Source of the DNA: JBBDWJ01 sp040902925
GTDB taxonomy: Bacteria; Acidobacteriota; Terriglobia; Bryobacterales; UBA6623
Direction: 5' to 3'
Length of the DNA stretch: 28,762 bases
Assembly (NCBI GenBank): GCA_040902925.1
Contig: JBBDWJ010000169.1
Location: 1-28,762 of the forward strand
The notes under the pieces were generated by a model. It saw nothing but the letters and a program-made list of their open reading frames with translations, was not told the DNA's origin and did not search any database. A program made the translations under genes and the position numbers. This document shows, piece after piece, positions 1 through 7,006 of this stretch (positions are counted from its first letter, which is position 1; each line of letters opens with the position of its first letter).

Positions 1-56
1 AGTTTCAGGCGACGGAGGATCGACGGATTGTTGAACTTAGAGAGACGCAGGGGTGA
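1..56 (+). CDS. C-terminal tail of an unidentified protein (partial)
   Basis: The frame beginning at base 3 is open from the window edge to TGA at 54-56 and encodes an 18-residue charged tail ending IVELRETQG. It has the same orientation as the osmoprotectant permease that follows 270 bases later. It could therefore be the end of a partner gene such as the transporter ATPase or a binding protein. That is inference from position only, because the fragment is too short to assign to a family. Another frame is open across the edge but runs into the repeat array, so this tail is not certain. Confidence 0.3.
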   Translation, partial: FQATEDRRIVELRETQG

Positions 57-60
57 AGCG

Positions 61-119
61 AGGTGTCGGGTTTCGGGTGCCAGGCGTCAGGTGTCAGGTG
101 TCAGGTGTCGGGTGTCAGG
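61..119 (+). repeat. 7-bp tandem repeat array, left arm
   Basis: Eight contiguous 7-bp units of the form (A/G)GGTGTC fill 61-116 with no phase slip: AGGTGTC, GGGTTTC, GGGTGCC, AGGCGTC, three AGGTGTC and GGGTGTC. A partial AGG follows. The units are the reverse complement of those at 249-311. The two arrays therefore form inverted arms around about 130 bases. Confidence 0.85.
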
Positions 120-248
120 GCGAGACGAGGGGGCGCCCCAGGTTCGCAAGCGTTGCCGGGTCACCGAGCGAATGGCAATGCAGCCCGTACCGTCTTCCTT
201 AGCAGGTGAAACCTGCGTTTCGCCATCGAGTGCAGCGATGCAGACCCG
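120..248. other. Spacer between two inverted 7-bp repeat arrays
   Basis: I see no gene here. The spacer contains the short palindromes GGGGCGCCCC (near 130-139) and GCAGGT-GAA-ACCTGC (202-216). The second carries the same ACCTG core as the flanking repeat arrays. The small open frames that cross this region are made of the repeat and have no protein character. Confidence 0.5.
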
Positions 249-311
249 GCACCTAACGCCTGGCACTTGGCACCTAACACCTGGCACCTAACACCTGACA
301 CCTCACACCTA
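249..311 (+). repeat. 7-bp tandem repeat array, right arm
   Basis: Nine exact-length 7-bp units follow one another: GCACCTA, ACGCCTG, GCACTTG, GCACCTA, ACACCTG, GCACCTA, ACACCTG, ACACCTC and ACACCTA. The array ends 14 bases before the permease start codon, so it occupies the normal promoter and leader position of that gene. The same unit recurs at 24979-25027. Confidence 0.88.
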
Positions 312-325
312 CCAGAAAGTCCGCC

Positions 326-958
326 ATGAGCTTCTTCGAATACTTCAGCCGCTATCAATCGGAATTCTTTGCCCGGTCGGGCGAGCACCTTTGGCTGGTG
401 GCGGTTTCGATGCTGATCGCGTCTCTGATCGGAATTCCGGTGGGTGTGCTGCTTTCACGGCGGCCGGGGGCTCGCGGCTGGATCCTTGGCTTTACTAATA
501 CTGTGCAGACGATCCCTAGCCTGGCGCTGTTCGGGTTTCTCATTCCCCTGCCCTGGATCGGAGGTATCGGCGTTCGCTCGGCGATCGTTGCTCTCGTGCT
601 TTATGCGCTGCTGCCGATTGTGCGCAACGCCTATACAGGAATCATCAGCGTCGACAGCGCGGTTCGCGAAGCCGCGGTGGCCATGGGGATGACCGACTGG
701 CAGATTCTGCGGATGGTTGAATTGCCGCTGGCGGCCCGCACGATCATGGCCGGGTTGCGCGTCGCTACCGTTACCGGGATTGGCGTGGCTACGATCGCCG
801 CTTTGATCGGCGCCGGCGGGCTTGGTTATTTTATTTTTCTTGGCGTGCAGACGGTGAATACGAATTTGATTCTTTTGGGGGCGGCTCCGGCGGCGGCTAT
901 GGCTTTGGCTGCTGATTTTGGCCTTGGGCTGGTGGAGAAGCGGCTGGTTAAGGGTTGA
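326..958 (+). CDS. ABC transporter permease, osmoprotectant (glycine betaine/choline) type
   Basis: A 210-residue inner-membrane permease of the ProW/OpuBB/OpuCB/YehW class, which moves quaternary ammonium osmolytes with a partner ATPase and binding protein. It has about five to six hydrophobic segments. The binding-protein-dependent permease loop that docks on the ATPase is present as EAAVAMGM at 115-122 (EAA...G), followed by the family's AALIGAGGLG at 158-167. The length matches family members without a fused binding domain. The ATG at 326 follows a weak AGAAAG element, and a 7-bp repeat array ends just upstream. No ATPase or binding-protein gene follows it, so partners would lie to the left of the window. 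A strong terminator lies about 110 bases downstream. The exact substrate cannot be read from the sequence. Confidence 0.9.
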   Translation: MSFFEYFSRYQSEFFARSGEHLWLVAVSMLIASLIGIPVGVLLSRRPGARGWILGFTNTVQTIPSLALFGFLIPLPWIGGIGVRSAIVALVLYALLPIVRNAYTGIISVDSAVREAAVAMGMTDWQILRMVELPLAARTIMAGLRVATVTGIGVATIAALIGAGGLGYFIFLGVQTVNTNLILLGAAPAAAMALAADFGLGLVEKRLVKG

Positions 959-1071
959 GCCCTGGTCTGGCCACGCCGGGAAGACACTTTGAGTGCCGGA
1001 GCTTCGTTGGATCGGGCGCTTGCGCGCCCGCTGACAGGTGATAGTTCGCGGGAGCGCCTGTGGCCACCTGT

Positions 1072-1094
1072 GCAGGCCGTTGGCCTGCTTTTTT
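1072..1094 (+). terminator. Rho-independent terminator
   Basis: A perfect 7-bp stem GCAGGCC/GGCCTGC with loop GTT is followed directly by six T residues (1089-1094). It ends transcription from the permease gene and also separates it from the convergent gene whose stop codon is at 1116. A second GC hairpin, GGGCGC-TTGC-GCGCCC (1014-1029), lies between the permease stop and this terminator but lacks a T tract. Confidence 0.88.
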
Positions 1095-1115
1095 GCGCGG
1101 CCAATTGGGCCGCGG

Positions 1116-2417
1116 CTAGTTCCCTTGCTTCAAAATCCAACTGCGAACTCGAAACGCTCCCGAGCTGTAGGAAATCGAGCAGGGATACGCCAACCACCAC
1201 CACGATTCGTCGGAACCCTGCGGCGCGAGGCCTCGGGCTCGCCATTCACTTTGCAAAACCTCGACGGGCACCAGGGATTCGAATGCCCTCGTATCGGGCC
1301 CGGCGAGGTAGAGATCGAGCAGGCTCGCGAGCGCTTGGATCTCGGCCGGAACCGCGAAGCGCTCCCGGCATAGCAGGTTCACAAGCGTCTCACAGGCCGC
1401 GCCACGGTCGGCCTCCGGGAGCGACTGCGGGTCTTCGGCGAGTTTCTTGAACAAAGCGGCCGTCTCTTCCCTGGACGCGGACTCAGCGCCGTTCCATCGT
1501 GCGCGTATCTTGTCAAAGGCGGCCGTAAACGTGCCGTGAAGAGCCCCCTCACCGCTCAACTCTCCGAAGAGCCCCTGATTGTTCAAGGCCGGCAGTATCG
1601 CGAGTAGAACCTCGCGCGTTCGGACGGCCGGGATCTCGTCGTAGACGGGACCGCGCGCGACCGTGTCGGCGAAATAGATCAATCCGCCGCGGCGGCACGA
1701 TCTCGCCAGCAGGCCAGCGTGGTCCCGAAGCGCTATCGACTGGAGCCGGTCGCGGAAACTTTCATAACGCGGCCACGCCGTGAGCCGTTCCCCAAATTTG
1801 TCGCGCACGAGGCGGCCGGCATAGTTGAGCGGATAGCGGTGCAACTCCGAAAGCACCAACGACGAAACCACCAGGTCGGCTTCAGGCAACCGGAACGGCG
1901 ATGGCTGCGGTTCCAGCTTGTCGAGAGCCTCTTCGATTCGTTCGAACGCCTGCCCGGCGGTGTCGCTTGCGGTGACCGACTGCAACAAACGGTTCATCAG
2001 GGGAGCTGCAAACGTCGTTACATCTTCCACGTGAAGCTGCACTTTCGGAATCAACTCCTCGGGCAGCTCCTCGACCGCGGCGGCCATGCTTTCCTCGTCG
2101 AGGTCGACCAGCATCACCTCATCGAACCTTCGCGCCAGTTCTTCCAGCGGAATCTCCGTGCAGTTGCCGGCGCCGAGAATCAGGGCGGTCTTGCGGCGCT
2201 CGCATTTCGCCGCCGCTTCGAGAATCCGCCGGCGGCTGTTTTCGAGATGCGGCTGCCAGTAACTGCTGCGTTCTTCCTCGACGCCGCGTAGCCCGGCGCC
2301 GGCCAGTTCAAAAAACTGCTCTGGCGTGATCAACACGGTCTGTTGGGCCGACAGCCGAATCGCCATGGTGACGGCAGCCAGTAAAAGTAAACTTCGCGAT
2401 GGCCTCATCTCACTCAT
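1116..2417 (-). CDS. SAM-methyltransferase-fold protein of unknown function
   Basis: About 433 residues. The first half shows a class I methyltransferase layout. There is a glycine-rich motif I (LILGAGNC, about 79-86), an acidic second-strand end (LVDLDEE, about 102-108), an EDVTTF segment (131-136) and a later strand DLVVSSLVLSEL. The C-terminal 200 residues match nothing I recognise. I placed the start at 2417 because GGGA sits six bases upstream. This gives an N-terminus (RPSRSLLLLAAVTMA) that looks like a signal peptide, which is odd for a SAM-binding fold. The in-frame ATG at 2366 gives a soluble protein without it, and 2459 is also possible. The gene stands alone, convergent with the permease. 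Methyltransferase fold is inferred from motifs; the substrate is unknown. Confidence 0.7.
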   Translation of the reverse strand: MSEMRPSRSLLLLAAVTMAIRLSAQQTVLITPEQFFELAGAGLRGVEEERSSYWQPHLENSRRRILEAAAKCERRKTALILGAGNCTEIPLEELARRFDEVMLVDLDEESMAAAVEELPEELIPKVQLHVEDVTTFAAPLMNRLLQSVTASDTAGQAFERIEEALDKLEPQPSPFRLPEADLVVSSLVLSELHRYPLNYAGRLVRDKFGERLTAWPRYESFRDRLQSIALRDHAGLLARSCRRGGLIYFADTVARGPVYDEIPAVRTREVLLAILPALNNQGLFGELSGEGALHGTFTAAFDKIRARWNGAESASREETAALFKKLAEDPQSLPEADRGAACETLVNLLCRERFAVPAEIQALASLLDLYLAGPDTRAFESLVPVEVLQSEWRARGLAPQGSDESWWWLAYPCSISYSSGAFRVRSWILKQGN

Positions 2418-2946
2418 CTTAAATCCCAGGGCCGCGGCGGATTCACAAGACTCGTTCATCCATCGCAGTGCAACATCGGCGGGAACTCGATTTAGGAATG
2501 GAGCGATAAAGAGGATTCGAGTTTTTCTGCCTATTGGTTAGACAGTCTAATGGCATTGCTTTTCCGAACAACCCGCTGAGCGAATCGGTGAATCTCGCGA
2601 TGCTGCGATCACACAAAAGCTCTATCAGCAAATCCATGAGAAATGGTTCGGAACGGAATGACAGGACCGGTCGTCTGAACAGGGCAGGGCGGACCGCGCG
2701 TAGCCCCTTGGGGTTGAAAAAACCGCTTTGCCAAGACAGTGAGGAGCGGTACAATGGGGGATCGGAATCCTGCGCGTTCCCCCCTTGAGTTTTCTGGACC
2801 GGCGCCGCCCTAAACCCCTCCAGGCGCGGCGTCTATTTACGCTGAAGCAGACAACTTGTTGCAGTATTTAGACTTCCGGAGTTACGAATTGGGAGTACGG
2901 TGAGTCTAATCAGCACCGAGCAGGCCGCAAAGGGCGGCTTTCGCGA
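2418..2946. other. Divergent intergenic region with operator-like palindrome
   Basis: This stretch separates the minus-strand methyltransferase-fold gene from the FHA/transglycosylase gene. It contains a perfect 13-bp palindrome, TTAGAC-A-GTCTAA, at 2538-2550, and a plus-strand promoter candidate near 2728. A small GCCGC/GCGGC hairpin at 2924-2938 lies just before the downstream start codon. Short open frames on both strands here have no recognisable protein features, and I do not call them genes. Confidence 0.5.
2728..2755 (+). promoter_or_regulatory. Sigma70-type promoter for the FHA/transglycosylase gene
   Basis: TTGCCA (2728-2733, five of six matches to TTGACA) and TACAAT (2750-2755, five of six to TATAAT) are separated by 16 bases. 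Transcription would start near 2762, leaving an untranslated leader of about 185 bases before the ATG at 2947. The hexamer match is good for a GC-rich genome, but no transcript data support it. Confidence 0.5.
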
Positions 2947-4392
2947 ATGAGTCTCGTTTCCAGAAAAGGCGCCTGGCTGGTACAAAGAAACGGCTCCGTA
3001 ACACCGGAGACGCAATTGGTGCGCGCGGTGACGCGGATTGGCCGCGCCGCCGGCAACGATATCGTTGTCGGGGGTGAGCAGGCTGGCACGGTTTCGGCCT
3101 ATCACGCCGAGATCCGGCGCGAGGGCGATCAATATCGTCTTTACGACCGCGGCAGCACGAACGGCACTTACCTGAACGGCCGGCTTGTTTCCGGTGCAAC
3201 GCTCGAACCTGAAAATGTCATCCGGCTCGGGCCGCACGGACCCGAATTTCTTTTCGAGCTCTCTCCGCAACAGCCGAACGACTTTGATGCCACCATCGCC
3301 GTGCACGATGCGCCGAAGAACGGTGTTGCCGGCGGGCTGAGCGAAAGCAACGGCACGCACAAGACTCCCAACTTGCACGATCACGACGCGCTTGTCGCGG
3401 AAGCGGTTCAGCAAGTCCGTTCGGCGCGACGCCGAGGCGAGGCCGATCAAACCGCGATTATTCTTCAGAAGCTGTTGCGCGCGGGTGTGCAGCAGTCATC
3501 CCGTCCGCTGAAGCAAACCATCGTCGCGCTGCTGGCCGTACTCATCGGCGTCGTTACCTATAGCTGGTGGGCAATCGCCGATCTGCAGCAGCAGAAAAGC
3601 GATATCGATGCGCAGATCGCCGAAATCGAAAGCCGCTTGGGCGAAGGCGGCCAGGACCCTGGCGAGATCGATCAACTCATCGCGCGCCTCACGCTCTATC
3701 AACAGCGCGCGCGCACGCTGCAAGACAGCCTGTTCTATCAATTCACCGCCGAGGGCCGCAGCCGCATCCTGATCCAGCGCGAGATCGAAGTGCTGCTCGC
3801 CGAGTTCGGCGCGTCCGACTCCAAGCCCCCGGCCGAGTTCGTCGATCGCGTCCAGGTGTATATCAATCGCTACCAGGGGGCGGACCGCCCCAACATGGAG
3901 CGCGCTCTTGGGCGCGCCCGCCCGCAATTGGACCGCATGCGGGAAGTGGTCGAGCAGAACAGCCTGCCGGCCGACCTCGCCTACATGGCGCTGGTCGAGA
4001 GCGCCTTCATCAACGGCCGCACCAGTCATGCCGACGCCGCCGGGCTATGGCAGTTTCGACCCGACACCGCGCAGCATCTTGGGCTCGTTGTCAGCGATGA
4101 AGTGGACGAGCGTTTTGACGTGGAGAAATCGACGCACGCAGCCGCGCGCTACATTCGTTCATTGATTCTGGAATTCGGCTCGGGCAACTCGGTCATGCTC
4201 GCACTCGCCGCCTACAATACCGGCCCGACACGAGTGCGGCGCGCGGTGCGGCAGGTAAAAGACCCCATCAAGCAGCGCAACTTCTGGCACCTCTACAGCA
4301 CGGGAGCGCTGCCGGGAGAAACCCGCGAATACGTCCCCAAGATTTTCGCCGCGATCATTATCGGCCGTAACCCCAACGAGTTCGGGTTCTGA
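2947..4392 (+). CDS. FHA-domain / membrane-anchored lytic transglycosylase fusion (MltD/Slt type)
   Basis: 481 residues in three parts. Residues 28-105 are an FHA phosphothreonine-binding domain: GR at 32-33, S50 and H53 in VSAYHAEI, and STNGTYLNG at 70-78. Residues 189-210 are a single membrane span, followed by a coiled coil at about 212-265. Residues 335-475 are an SLT (family 23) lytic transglycosylase: catalytic Glu351 in LVESAF, GLWQF 366-370, AYNTGP 422-427 and ETREYVPK 458-465. The expected topology puts FHA in the cytoplasm and the transglycosylase in the periplasm, where it would cleave peptidoglycan glycan strands. A regulatory link from Ser/Thr phosphorylation to wall cleavage is inference. 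There is no LysM region, unlike classical MltD. The gene has its own promoter candidate and a hairpin terminator just after the stop. Confidence 0.92.
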   Translation: MSLVSRKGAWLVQRNGSVTPETQLVRAVTRIGRAAGNDIVVGGEQAGTVSAYHAEIRREGDQYRLYDRGSTNGTYLNGRLVSGATLEPENVIRLGPHGPEFLFELSPQQPNDFDATIAVHDAPKNGVAGGLSESNGTHKTPNLHDHDALVAEAVQQVRSARRRGEADQTAIILQKLLRAGVQQSSRPLKQTIVALLAVLIGVVTYSWWAIADLQQQKSDIDAQIAEIESRLGEGGQDPGEIDQLIARLTLYQQRARTLQDSLFYQFTAEGRSRILIQREIEVLLAEFGASDSKPPAEFVDRVQVYINRYQGADRPNMERALGRARPQLDRMREVVEQNSLPADLAYMALVESAFINGRTSHADAAGLWQFRPDTAQHLGLVVSDEVDERFDVEKSTHAAARYIRSLILEFGSGNSVMLALAAYNTGPTRVRRAVRQVKDPIKQRNFWHLYSTGALPGETREYVPKIFAAIIIGRNPNEFGF

Positions 4393-4397
4393 AGTGG

Positions 4398-4419
4398 GGC
4401 AGGCATTCGCCTGCCGTTT
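4398..4419 (+). terminator. Hairpin terminator after the FHA/transglycosylase gene
   Basis: A perfect 7-bp stem GGCAGGC/GCCTGCC with loop ATTC starts six bases after the stop codon and is followed by GTTTC. The stem is strong but the T tract is short, so termination may be partial. Confidence 0.6.
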
Positions 4420-4525
4420 CAACCAACATTTCAGTCTGCTGCGTTGCTGCCGTACTTCGCGGTAGGCGCACCGCGTCAGATGATGGCGCGTGCGCTCGTT
4501 CGTCGCCGCTCCTATCCCGCGCCGT

Positions 4526-4534
4526 TGTTATAGT
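4526..4534 (+). promoter_or_regulatory. Extended -10 promoter, possibly leaderless, for yjbQ
   Basis: TGTTATAGT reads as an extended -10 element (TGn plus TATAGT, the hexamer at 4529-4534). No -35 hexamer is evident. It ends six bases before the ATG at 4541, so transcription would begin at or near the start codon and give a leaderless message. A TGTTATAG element also precedes the serine hydrolase gene (5850-5857). Confidence 0.42.
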
Positions 4535-4540
4535 GGGCGC

Positions 4541-4960
4541 ATGCGCCAAAGCACGCACCGCATGGCGGTCTCCACGCGCGGCAAGGGTTTTTACGAAATC
4601 ACTGCGGAAGTCGTTTCCTGGCTCGCCAGGCAGAGCGTTCAGACGGGGTTGCTCACGGTTTTCATCCAACACACTTCGGCATCGCTCGTGATTCAGGAAA
4701 ACGCCGACCCCGACGTGGTTCAAGACCTCGAGACCTTCTTCAGCGGCCTCGCTCCCGAAGACGACCGCCTCTACACGCATACCAGCGAAGGTTCCGACGA
4801 TATGCCGGCGCACATTCGCGCGGCGGTTACCCAAACCCAGTTATCCATCCCTGTCTTAGGCGGCCGGCCCAGCCTCGGAACCTGGCAGGGCATCTATGTG
4901 TTCGAGCACCGCCGCCGCCCCCACCAGCGCAATGTCGTGCTACATGTCTTCGGAGAGTGA
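4541..4960 (+). CDS. yjbQ: YjbQ / UPF0047 family protein
   Basis: 139 residues from the ATG at 4541, which is the usual length for this compact cytoplasmic family. The conserved signatures are all present: HTSASLVIQENADPDV, the GSDDMPAHI segment with its metal-binding-type histidines, and PSLGTWQGIYVFEHR near the C-terminus. An open frame starts upstream at 4490. The extra 17 residues are not family-like, and the extended -10 element lies inside them, so I use 4541. Family members have been reported to show weak thiamine phosphate synthase activity, but the cellular role is unsettled. It has no obvious operon partner here. Confidence 0.9.
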   Translation: MRQSTHRMAVSTRGKGFYEITAEVVSWLARQSVQTGLLTVFIQHTSASLVIQENADPDVVQDLETFFSGLAPEDDRLYTHTSEGSDDMPAHIRAAVTQTQLSIPVLGGRPSLGTWQGIYVFEHRRRPHQRNVVLHVFGE

Positions 4961-5096
4961 TACGGCCTCCGAACGTAAGGACGGACGAGACGTGACAACC
5001 ACGACGGTGCTGGGCCGACGGAATCCCCCTAAGCGACCGGCGCGGGTATGCCCTTAGACGACAGGTTGGGGACAGTCGTAATGCTAGGTAGTCAAC

Positions 5097-5128
5097 CGCC
5101 CGATGACCCTTGCGGCCTCGGGCGTTTT
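5097..5128 (+). terminator. Possible rho-independent terminator downstream of yjbQ
   Basis: CGCCCGA (5097-5103) pairs perfectly with TCGGGCG (5118-5124), with a 14-base loop, and is followed by TTTT (5125-5128). The loop is long and the site is about 140 bases after the yjbQ stop, so the call is moderate. Confidence 0.4.
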
Positions 5129-5203
5129 CCATTCTTCGTTCAGGCATATGACAAAGCGACAACTGGCCTAGGATGCCCTACCGTGGTCAACAAGGACTCT
5201 GTC

Positions 5204-5692
5204 GTGAAGTTCAATGTGCTGGTCTTGTTAGTAGCGGCAACCGTCAGCTTCGGCTGCAGCGGGATACAAGGGGGCGTCAGTGCCTATGAGCGTGGAGACT
5301 ACCCGGCTGCGCTCGTCGAGTTCCGCCCCCTTGCCGAACGGGGTTACCGGCTGGCCCAATACACGCTCGGCGTGATGTATGTGCAGGGCCAGGGAGTACC
5401 GCAGGACTACCACGCGGCGGTCAAATGGTTCGGGCGGGCCGCCGGCCAGGGCGTACCGCAGGCCCAGTTCGAGCTCGGAAAGCTCTACCAGCGCGGGCTT
5501 GGCGTTCCCCAGAATTTCGTGCTGGCCCATGCCTGGATGAATCTCGCCACGGCCGGGGCGGATCCTGAAGACGCTGCATACTACGCCCGCGAGCGCGACG
5601 CGCTGGCTGTCGCAATGACCCCCGAACAATTGGCCACCGCCCAACGCGTGGCCCGCGAGTCTCTGGCGAGCATCGCCACCCGCCAGCGCTAG
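5204..5692 (+). CDS. Sel1-repeat (SLR/TPR-like) lipoprotein
   Basis: 162 residues starting at GTG 5204. AAGGA at 5192-5196 lies seven bases upstream, an excellent ribosome site. The first residues (KFNVLVLLVAATVSFGC) form a signal peptide ending in a lipobox-like SFGC, so the mature protein is probably lipidated on Cys18. The rest is Sel1-type helical repeats with the usual LGxxYxxGxGVPQDYxxAxxWxxxAA pattern: two clear copies, one incomplete copy before them and one helical pair after. Such repeats mediate protein-protein contacts, often in envelope or signalling processes. A longer open frame begins at 5048, but that would bury the signal peptide. It is flanked by unrelated single genes, so the partner is unknown. 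Confidence 0.82.
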   Translation: MKFNVLVLLVAATVSFGCSGIQGGVSAYERGDYPAALVEFRPLAERGYRLAQYTLGVMYVQGQGVPQDYHAAVKWFGRAAGQGVPQAQFELGKLYQRGLGVPQNFVLAHAWMNLATAGADPEDAAYYARERDALAVAMTPEQLATAQRVARESLASIATRQR

Positions 5693-5849
5693 CTAACCAA
5701 GCGCTAACCAGCCCGCGTCTTTTCCCTCCACTCGGGTTCTGCGCCGCTTGAGCATAGGCCGGCGCCAACCTGAGTATTCGGGCAAACCACTGAAATCAAA
5801 GGGAAAAATCCCTAACCCGAAAGATTCCAGCACCGCCCCACCCGCCGCT

Positions 5850-5857
5850 GTTATAGA
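5850..5857 (+). promoter_or_regulatory. Extended -10 promoter for the serine hydrolase gene
   Basis: TGTTATAGA (5849-5857) resembles the extended -10 consensus TGn-TATAAT. It lies about 36 bases before the ATG at 5893 and has no clear -35 hexamer. It shares the TGTTATAG core with the element upstream of yjbQ. Confidence 0.4.
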
Positions 5858-5892
5858 CTTGAAGGATTGCTCCTAGCGAGCATACCTTGCCT

Positions 5893-6825
5893 ATGCGATT
5901 CCTCTCCCCCCCCCGGCGGAATCTGTTGCCGCCTTTTTTCCTTTTTGCGTTGGCCATTCTGCTCGTTCCGGCGAGAGCCGCCGACAACCCGCAAGACTCG
6001 TTGCAGCCCGACCCCGTATTACAGCGGCTCGTGAGCGGTGCGTTGCATCAGATGGGGCTGAGCCGGCTGGTTCGCGAGGAGCGGCTGGCGCTTTCGCTGA
6101 TTGATCTGAGCGACCCGCATGCGCTTCGCTATGCCGGCACGAACGACCGCGAGATGATGTACGCAGCCAGCCTGCCGAAGATCGCGATCCTGGTGGCCGG
6201 CTTCGAGCGCATCAAAGAAGGCGGCATGCCCTACACGCCTCGCGTGAAGGAAATGTTCACGCGCCTCGCCCGCTACTCGAGCAACACCGACGCTTCACGC
6301 GCCATTCAGCAGATCGGGTTCGAATACATTGCGGGCGTTCTGACTAGCAATAAATATCGTTTTTATGATCCGCAACAGAACGGCGGCCTGTGGCTGGGCA
6401 AGGCCTACGGAGGGCCCAACGATCGCTGGAAGCGCGATCCGCTGCACAACCTTTCTCATGGCGCCACGAGCCTGCAGGTGGCTCGCTTCTTCCTGATGAT
6501 GGACGAAGGACGTCTGGTGAGCCCCAGCTATAGCGCCGAGATCAAAGAAATGCTTTCCCACCCCGGCATCCGCCACAAGTTCGTCAAGGGACTCGCCGAT
6601 AAGCAGCGCACGATCTACCGCAAATCGGGAACCTGGCAGCAATGGCACAGCGACGCGGCGCTGATTGAAGCCGGCGGCAAGAAGTACATCGCCGTGGCGC
6701 TGGTGAAAGACGCCCGCGGCGGGGAGATCCTTCCCGGGCTCATTCGCAAGTTGGACGATATCGTCGTTCAAGGCGAAACCAGCCCCCGCACTCTCGCCAG
6801 CTTGTACCCAATCCGTTTCGACTAG
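5893..6825 (+). CDS. Exported class A beta-lactamase-fold serine hydrolase
   Basis: About 310 residues. A signal peptide with an arginine-containing n-region and the hydrophobic run PPFFLFALAILLV ends near ARAAD. The serine-hydrolase triad of motifs is present (numbered from the TTG at 5887): S95-L-P-K98 (SxxK), S131-S-N133 (SxN/SDN) and K246-S-G-T249 (KTG). This places it in the beta-lactamase2 group (PF13354) of penicillin-recognising enzymes in the periplasm. I do not find the omega-loop ExxLN motif of true class A lactamases, so antibiotic hydrolysis is doubtful. A peptidoglycan-related or esterase role is as likely. I use the ATG at 5893; the TTG six bases earlier has a slightly better spaced GCGAG and remains possible. 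Confidence 0.82.
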   Translation: MRFLSPPRRNLLPPFFLFALAILLVPARAADNPQDSLQPDPVLQRLVSGALHQMGLSRLVREERLALSLIDLSDPHALRYAGTNDREMMYAASLPKIAILVAGFERIKEGGMPYTPRVKEMFTRLARYSSNTDASRAIQQIGFEYIAGVLTSNKYRFYDPQQNGGLWLGKAYGGPNDRWKRDPLHNLSHGATSLQVARFFLMMDEGRLVSPSYSAEIKEMLSHPGIRHKFVKGLADKQRTIYRKSGTWQQWHSDAALIEAGGKKYIAVALVKDARGGEILPGLIRKLDDIVVQGETSPRTLASLYPIRFD

Positions 6826-7006
6826 AGGCCCTGCCGCAGAGACAAATTCGCTACGAGCCGAGCCGCGCATAAGCACGCGGTGTGGTGTAGGTGGGCCGTC
6901 GTCCGGAGCGCGGGCTTGCGCGCCTCCCTCCAAAAGCCAAATCCGCCCAAACGTCCAATCCGCGAAAATGAGCCCAAGGCAGCGCGGCGTCCCTGCTGGC
7001 GAACCC

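Noticed and set aside
61..311. CRISPR-like array
   Set aside because: The repeats are contiguous 7-bp units with no spacers of uniform length, and no cas gene is present.
28..388. Small open frames on both strands at the left edge
   Set aside because: They are translations of the 7-bp repeat arrays and their spacer, with Arg/Gly-rich composition and no protein-like conservation.
2443..2754. 103-residue minus-strand open frame in the intergenic region
   Set aside because: No ribosome site, no recognisable domain, and it overlaps the promoter candidate and palindrome of the region.
5893..6825. Antibiotic-resistance class A beta-lactamase
   Set aside because: The serine-hydrolase motifs are present but the ExxLN deacylation motif is not seen, so resistance is not supported.
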